This document shows positions 8,117 through 12,836 of a stretch of 12,836 nt of DNA, piece after piece (position 1 is the first letter of the stretch; the number at the start of each line of letters is the position of its first letter). The DNA lies in assembly GCA_003550305.1 (NCBI GenBank), contig QKYT01000019.1, forward strand, positions 304,614-317,449, written 5' to 3'. Made by a program: the position numbers and the translations under genes. Below the pieces are notes generated by a model, which did no database searches, was not told the origin of the DNA, and worked only from the letters and a program-made list of their open reading frames with translations. Origin of the DNA: Glomus cerebriforme. Taxonomy: Eukaryota > Glomeromycota > Glomeromycetes > Glomerales > Glomeraceae.

Positions 8117-8163
8117 AAGAATTCTGGCCCGCATTATGATAATTCTTACTAAACTATATAAGG
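8117..8163. repeat. Small inverted repeat plus TATA-like string
   Basis: AAGAATT (8117-8123) and AATTCTT (8141-8147) flank CTGGCCCGCATTATGAT, which resembles an arm of the element at 4867-4881. TATATAAGG (8155-8163) follows, with an ATG at 8189 opening a frame of only nine codons and a GTACGT beyond it. This is possibly a remnant element or an unassigned plus-strand promoter. Confidence 0.3.
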
Positions 8164-8550
8164 TTTTGACCGACCCTAGTTATCAATAATGGTGCTCAAT
8201 TTCAGCAATGTACGTTAATAATACAAACTATTTCTGTTCTAAAATTGATTATTTGATTTGTCATTAATAAGAATTTTTAAGCAAGGATTAGAAAGAAATT
8301 TAGTTAGTCTGAAAAAAGAAACTTTCTGTTTACCCCATATTATGGGCTCGTTTCTTATTCGCTCTGATTGTATGTATTACATTTCTAAAATTTGATATGC
8401 ATACAATCACTTAATGAATTTGGATTAGCACTTGCATTTTATTTCTTATTTATTTGTTAACGCCTGATTTTTGCGGCTTACAGTATCTGCATTCTGCATT
8501 CTACATTCACTTATTACCAAATTAATTAAAATTAATTACAAATTCGATGC

Positions 8551-8620
8551 ATAAAAATATGAACTGTGACTCACATATGTAGTATAAATCATATATAAAA
8601 TATTGATGAGTCATATTTTC
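8551..8620. repeat. Imperfect inverted repeat around TGACTCA / TGAGTCA
   Basis: AAAATATGAACTGTGACTCA on the left and GATGAGTCATATTTTC on the right (reverse complement GAAAATATGACTCATC) form a gapped inverted repeat. The left part recurs near 2060-2078 (AATATGAATTGTGACTCA) and more weakly at 1372-1383, indicating a dispersed family. Confidence 0.45.
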
Positions 8621-8975
8621 TATAATGTCAATGATGGTTCGACAGATTCATGATTTCCTATTACTAATAATACAATCAATTCTTTTTGGACAAATAATAC
8701 TTTTAGTTATTCCTGAAAATTTCAAAGGAAAATTTTGTGTAAACAGATATTTATGTTAGAAATCGTTTTATTTAAACTGTTTTATTTTTTTTATATTATC
8801 ATAATCTTTGACAGTTTGGAATTTTTAAATATAACTTTAAATTGTTTAAAAAATTACAATTTTTTTTTTATATAACAGGAAATCGATTTATGCAAGAGTT
8901 ACACAAAACTTGACAGTTAATTTTAATATATATTTTTTATTCGTTATATTTCTACCTAATTTCATTTTTTTAATG

Positions 8976-8991
8976 TACTGTATATACAGTA
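8976..8991. repeat. Perfect 16-base palindrome
   Basis: TACTGTATATACAGTA equals its own reverse complement. The same half-sites occur separated by 29 bases at 12106-12152. It may be a foldback or transposon-end remnant. Confidence 0.7.
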
Positions 8992-9491
8992 TATGTAAAA
9001 GAAAGAAAAAAAATTTGTAATGATATTTAAAAGAATTTCTATAATGATTCAGAATCTTTTTTACTTTTAAATCTAGCATATTTGACACAAATTGGCCAAA
9101 ATAACGCTACCCAAAGATCCAACAAAACCAAAATTGGCAAGAATCAATATTAAGTAAAGTTTCTTGATTATATCCAAATAAAAACTTAATAAACAAACTC
9201 ATAAATAAATACATATAAAAAAATAACGAACTTTGTTCAAAAGCCATATTTTTTGAGCAGATTTTTCCCGATGATGCAATAAGAACCGATTACAAATAAA
9301 AAAGAGAAAATTAATTTTTTATGCTAATCGTTTATTTAATAGCCACAATACTCAATAAAAGTACTTTTATTTTTAAGTTGGTTTCACCTAGTGTTTTTTA
9401 TTACTCACTAAATCCATCGCAGGTGCAAATTACTCTATTTGATTTTGTAACTTTAATATGACTATATAAAAATAATAGCTAATATAACATT

Positions 9492-10591
9492 TTACATAAG
9501 ATTATACTTTACACCAAATCTATTATTAACATCTTCTAAAATCAAATGAATTGGAATGATAAAATGAAATGGGTAGAAACTTCCATGATGAATCCCATAA
9601 AATACCTTTCTCGTCAAAGATAGCAGAGCCAAATCACCCTTTTGAGTTATGTATAACAGATAAATCATCAATAATTTTAATGAGATATGATATGATACTA
9701 TTTAAAGCAAGGTTGATGGTACCTACCAAAAATACTACCTCCAGTGCTTATAATAGCTATAGCACTCATTTCTTTAAGACTTGGAGACAAAATCTCAGTC
9801 TGAAAACTATCATAATTATCACTAACCCACCCCTCCGTATGAAATGTCGACCTGCCAACTTTTTGAACTTGAACAAAATCAAGTGGTTTTTTATCTTTTA
9901 CGTAAGGTTTGCAAGATTTTATAGCAACATTGGTGGGAAGTGGAGCATTCGGAATTATTGGAATAGTGCGATACTTGTCTACTTTGGAGAAAGAATAGTC
10001 GAGTAGATGACCAGAATCGTCTGTACCTAAAAAGGAATAGGCCTTTGCACATATGGAAGGAGTCTGATTTATTATTAGTTTAGTTTATAAAAATAATAAA
10101 ATTATTTAACTGCAAACCTCATTGCTATCTAATTTTCCCAGTTGAAGTACTATATTTCCTTCTTCCCCTGTTCCATGTTTTGCTGTTAGTAAGAAGACAT
10201 CACCAGATCCTTCTTTTTGAAAAGGCATTCCCAGTGTACAGGCATTTGGAGGATCTGCTGAATGGCCTATACTAATTCCTGGTTTCAGTTCTTTATGATT
10301 ATCATGATGATCTGGTTCAACAGATCCATAGGAAAATATTACACTATATCCTTCAAATTTATTTGGCAAATTGACCGATGGTCCACTACAATTCACCACA
10401 GCATAAATAACTGGCTCTCCATCTGCCAATACTACGCCTACATATGATAATGGGAAGTTCTTATATTCTTTCCAGAATTTATCTTTAATCGGTCTAAGCT
10501 TTTCATAAAGACTGCTGTCTTTGATTGGTAAAATTTCACGACTGCCTACTTCTGAAGCTGTATATTTAGAATTTTCTTTTAGATATACCAT
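9492..10591 (-). pseudogene. Trypsin-fold serine protease, broken at the catalytic serine region
   Basis: Exon 1 (10591-10118, 158 codons) and exon 2 (10063 to the TAG at 9698-9700) are joined by a 54-nt phase-0 intron (GT at 10117, AG at 10064), giving 279 residues. The start ATG has A at -3 and G at +4. There is no signal peptide. Motifs: GYSVIFSYG, GISIG, CTLGMPF, then LLTAKHG (His139, like TAxH of trypsins), LLDYSF (Asp180) and VQKVGRSTFHTEGWV, a strand pair typical of glomeromycete trypsin-like proteins. The expected GDSGS site lies beyond the stop, in other frames: GSAIFDEKGILW (9627-9592) directly follows a disrupted GGGTGATTTGGC (9639-9628) with TGA at 9634-9636, and the C-terminal phrase ILEDVNNRFG (9542-9513) is in a third frame, ending at TAA 9492-9494. 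The gene therefore lacks a usable Ser codon and at least one further indel separates the pieces. Sequencing error in a draft is an alternative for some breaks. Confidence 0.8.
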
Positions 10592-10959
10592 TGTATATTA
10601 ATAGGTGAATTACTGTTTAATAACATTTCTTAGAATATGCTACCTTGTATTTTACGATCAGGAAATGACATTCTTTTGAAATCTTTGATTATTAGAATGC
10701 TCTTATGGTTATGTGTGAGGTGCAAAACTGGGGTGAGTGATAGATGTACTAGCACTTAAAAACTTTTTTGGGGTGCGTTGTGACTTGTGAGTCAAATATA
10801 ACTAATTTGGTGTCGCGTTGAATACAAATAAAATCTATTGTGACAAGAATAAACGTGTTTCTGATCCGTATATGATCATTATGATGATAAGTTGTGCCAT
10901 TGTAAAATATATTATGTAGATCAAGATATTCATGTTAACCATCTATTTTTTCCGAAGGA
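10592..10959. other. Upstream region of the protease remnant
   Basis: Slightly more G+C than the flanks. A 13-codon upstream frame (MSFPDRKIQ, minus strand, from about 10670) precedes the gene and could be an upstream ORF or chance. A TGAGTCA heptamer is at 10788-10794. No clear TATA box or second gene is visible. Confidence 0.35.
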
Positions 10960-11260
10960 GCAATAAAGAAATATGAGCTCAAGATAACAGAGAAGATACA
11001 GAAAGAAAAAAAGTGAAAATAAAAGAAAAGGATGAAAAACAAGTTAAAAGAAGTAATAAGCAAAAGAGAATATTTGCTGAAAGAGGACTCTGTGAATGAT
11101 TAAAAGAATGAGAAATGTAAAAAATAATTGAATTTCAACATAACAGATGAGGAAGGAAATAAACATTTTTAAGAATGGATAAGATAAAAAATCATTGGAA
11201 TGAATGGAAAAACAATTTGAATGAAAGAACGTATAAAAAAGGAAAATATTATAGTAAATG
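10960..11260. other. Purine-rich tract, no gene
   Basis: The plus strand is strongly A/G-rich (for example gataacagagaagatacaga). The minus frame at 11044-11298 is Phe/Ile/Leu-only low complexity. It has the opposite strand polarity to the pyrimidine tract at 905-1200, but I see only compositional similarity, not a base-by-base copy. Confidence 0.6.
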
Positions 11261-12105
11261 ATTTTCAACTCTGAACTTATTAAAGATTTTGGAAACATGA
11301 ACTAACCTTTTTAAATTAATCCCATTAACCCTGGACTTGTTTCACTAGTTATAAATAGAATGTCAAATAGTTTTACTGTCAATATTCAATGTACTGTAAC
11401 ATTTGGTTAGCATTTACGGAAATGTAGAAGGGGATATAATGAAAGGAATACAAGAGGATCAGATGATGGAAAAAATACAAATAATAATTTTTTTTTTATT
11501 AATTTTAATTTTATTTTAATAAGTTAATTAATAGGTTTTATCCATTAAAAAAATTACTGTAAATAATGTAAATTATTTGTATTTGTTTTTTTCTAGCAGT
11601 TAAAATAAAAATTAAAAAAAAAATTACTCAAAATCATGTTTATATATATTTTTAATAAAATAAGATATAATTTCTTAAATTTTGTGAAATTGATTTTGGC
11701 TGGATAATTTAATGGATAATCTGTATTATAGGCCTATAGCCCATTAATTAACCGGCCGATCTTTTTGACCAATTTGATGTTTAGTTTTCTAATGTAATTA
11801 TTCTCCATGAAAATACAATCAAATTTCAAAGTTTCATCGAAGTTTCATTTGTTAGAAAATTCTCAGGTGCATACAAAAAAAAAAAACCTGCAAATCGTTT
11901 CGACAATTAGGAAATTTGTTCATTAAGAATGATAAGATGGTCGCAAAATAACTTAAATTTGCAAATTTATTTATACTATAAATATGTGCAGTAGATGTAT
12001 TGTCTTAAATAAAATTTATAATAAAAAATTCACTCAAGGAATTTTATTAAAATATGATGTAATATTAGATTAGATTCAGGCGTACTGGCGTAACTTGTGT
12101 AATCT
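11261..12105. other. AT-rich stretch without recognisable gene
   Basis: No protein-like frame was found. A small GC spot holds a perfect 12-base palindrome, TATAGGCCTATA (11727-11738), and CGGCCG (11753-11758). A run of A at 11875-11886 interrupts otherwise mixed AT sequence. Confidence 0.5.
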
Positions 12106-12152
12106 ATACTGTATGTGTCAACTTTGCTTATTAATTATCCATAATACAGTAT
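12106..12152. repeat. Inverted repeat ATACTGTAT / ATACAGTAT
   Basis: Perfect 9-base arms (12106-12114 and 12144-12152) around a 29-base centre. The arms match the halves of the palindrome at 8976-8991, which suggests a common source. Confidence 0.55.
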
Positions 12153-12675
12153 GTCATATTTTTAAACTTTCACTAATAAATCAATAAATACTTTATTGAA
12201 TAATCTTTCTACTAAAAAAAGAACTTTTTTTAGATAAAAAATAATGTTATAATTGTTACGATATTTCAGACAATTTTAACTCATATGACTCATATGACTA
12301 TTTTGTAAAAGTTATGACTGTAAATATTATAATAATTATGTAATATATCACAAAAGTTACATCATATTATTCATATTATTTACATTTAGAAATCCAAAAA
12401 ATATATATATATCATATGAAATCCTTTTTTTTTTAGTTTTTTCCGATTCTTCCCTTTAAACTCTTTTCTCTCTATATTTTTATCTTTTTTTTTCCTTTTT
12501 AAAAAACTAGATTTTTATCTTCTTAGAATCTTTAAATTATTTAACTCTAAAAAACCTTTAGACTTTTACTTTGAACTTTCTATTTTTTTTGTTCCATATC
12601 TTTATTTGATCTTTATTAGATTTCTTTTTTTTTATTTCATTTTCATTTTTTTTTTTTACTTTAGTTACTTTAGTT
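12153..12675. other. AT-rich then pyrimidine-rich flank, no gene
   Basis: Contains a TCATATGAC tandem (12281-12299, including TGACTCA at 12286-12292), then from about 12420 a T-rich tract leading into the inverted terminal repeat. On the minus strand the tract corresponds in position to the A-rich tail of the left-end repeat. Confidence 0.5.
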
Positions 12676-12836
12676 AAACAAGGAGATGGGTGATTACCTT
12701 TATTAGACTTCTCTTTTTTTCTAGTTAAAAACAAGGAGATGGGTGATTCCCTTATTATTAGATTTCTTTCTTAACCTTTTTATTTTATTTTATTTAGACA
12801 AACAAGAGGATGGATACTTTTAGCATAAAGTTTTAT
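12676..12836. repeat. Inverted copy of the terminal repeat
   Basis: The reverse complement of this end reads GCTAAAAGTATCCATCCTC, then TTGTTTGTCTAAATAAAATA, then GGTTAAGAAAGAAATCTAAT, matching 565-640 almost base for base, and continues into two minisatellite units. A further degenerate unit start (reverse complement AAAGAAATCTAATA) lies near 12612-12632. The copy is cut by the window edge before the conserved 75-base core would appear. It makes the whole window a 12-kb interval flanked by inverted copies. Confidence 0.85.

Larger units (their letters stand above)
8164..9491. other. Intergenic stretch with scattered short repeats, no gene
   Basis: No convincing coding frame was found. It contains the TGACTCA/TGAGTCA inverted pair (8551-8620), a 16-base palindrome (8976-8991) and, near 9086-9145, a loose repeat of AATTGGCCAAAAT-type sequence. 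An open frame at 8888-9088 (minus) is Lys/Phe/Tyr-rich and composition-driven. Confidence 0.5.

Noticed and set aside
8888..9088. 66-codon minus-strand Lys/Tyr/Phe-rich frame
   Set aside because: Typical chance frame in AT-rich DNA with no motif.
9736..9756. STGGSIF near the end of protease exon 2 as the catalytic-serine site
   Set aside because: It has Thr at the nucleophile position, and a better match, GSAIFDEKG next to a broken GGTGAT string, lies about 110 bases downstream where the family's C-terminal phrase also follows.
9569..10006. 145-codon plus-strand frame antisense to the protease
   Set aside because: The minus strand carries a spliced frame with Asp180 and KVGRS motifs in phase with exon 1. 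The plus translation has no recognisable feature.
10262..10447. 61-codon plus-strand frame antisense to protease exon 1
   Set aside because: A shadow of the well-supported minus-strand exon.
11044..11298. 84-codon minus-strand hydrophobic frame
   Set aside because: Composition effect of a purine-rich plus strand. The apparent membrane character is not meaningful.
1..12836. tRNA, rRNA, CRISPR array or telomere repeats
   Set aside because: I saw no tRNA box A/box B arrangement, no rRNA-like conserved stretch, no regularly spaced short repeats with unique spacers and no telomeric tandem repeat.

Overview
The window is AT-rich (roughly three quarters A+T by eye) eukaryotic DNA with short AT-rich introns, much repeat-derived sequence and few genes. 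The organism is most likely an arbuscular mycorrhizal fungus of the Rhizophagus type. The evidence is a TKL-like kinase fragment with the phrases KSNVYSIGILLWEISSGKPP and CWNGEPEDRP, which are hallmarks of the hugely expanded kinase family of these fungi, next to a ubiquitin-like/ADP-ribosyltransferase-like gene and a trypsin-fold gene of a style I associate with the same genomes. That assignment rests on remembered family signatures, not on a search. One N at 240 and repeats at both ends suggest a draft contig broken in repeats.

Layout. Positions 1-860 hold two direct copies (period 460) of a repeat that carries a hairpin-forming minisatellite. An inverted copy lies at 12612-12836, so the window is bracketed by the same repeat in opposite orientation. 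Positions 905-1200 are a polypyrimidine tract, and a purine-rich tract sits at 10960-11260. Positions 1200-5250 hold no convincing gene: there is an A/C-rich patch with TATA and splice-like signals (2231-2480), a GC-richer island open on both strands (2824-3000), a possible MITE-like element (4757-4961) and long AT-rich stretches.

The gene-bearing part is 5250-10600, and its three recognisable genes are all on the minus strand. (1) A 5'-truncated, frameshifted kinase pseudogene (5286-6018) with HRD kept and DFG changed to NFG. (2) An intact single-exon 383-residue gene (6779-7930): a hydrophobic, signal-peptide-like N terminus, then Arg-Arg-bounded tandem repeats, then a ubiquitin-like domain ending in Gly-Gly, then an ADP-ribosyltransferase-like domain. 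(3) A trypsin-fold serine protease gene (9492-10591) with one 54-nt intron, whose catalytic His and Asp are kept but whose catalytic-Ser region is broken by frameshifts and a stop. A fainter frameshifted remnant lies on the plus strand at 6270-6660.

There is no sign of an operon or pathway linking these genes. The window reads as accessory fungal sequence in which expanded families decay among repeats, with one intact multidomain gene. That gene is the main object of interest, because it joins a ubiquitin-like fold with a preserved diglycine to an ADP-ribosyltransferase-like fold behind a possibly Kex2-processed secretory leader.
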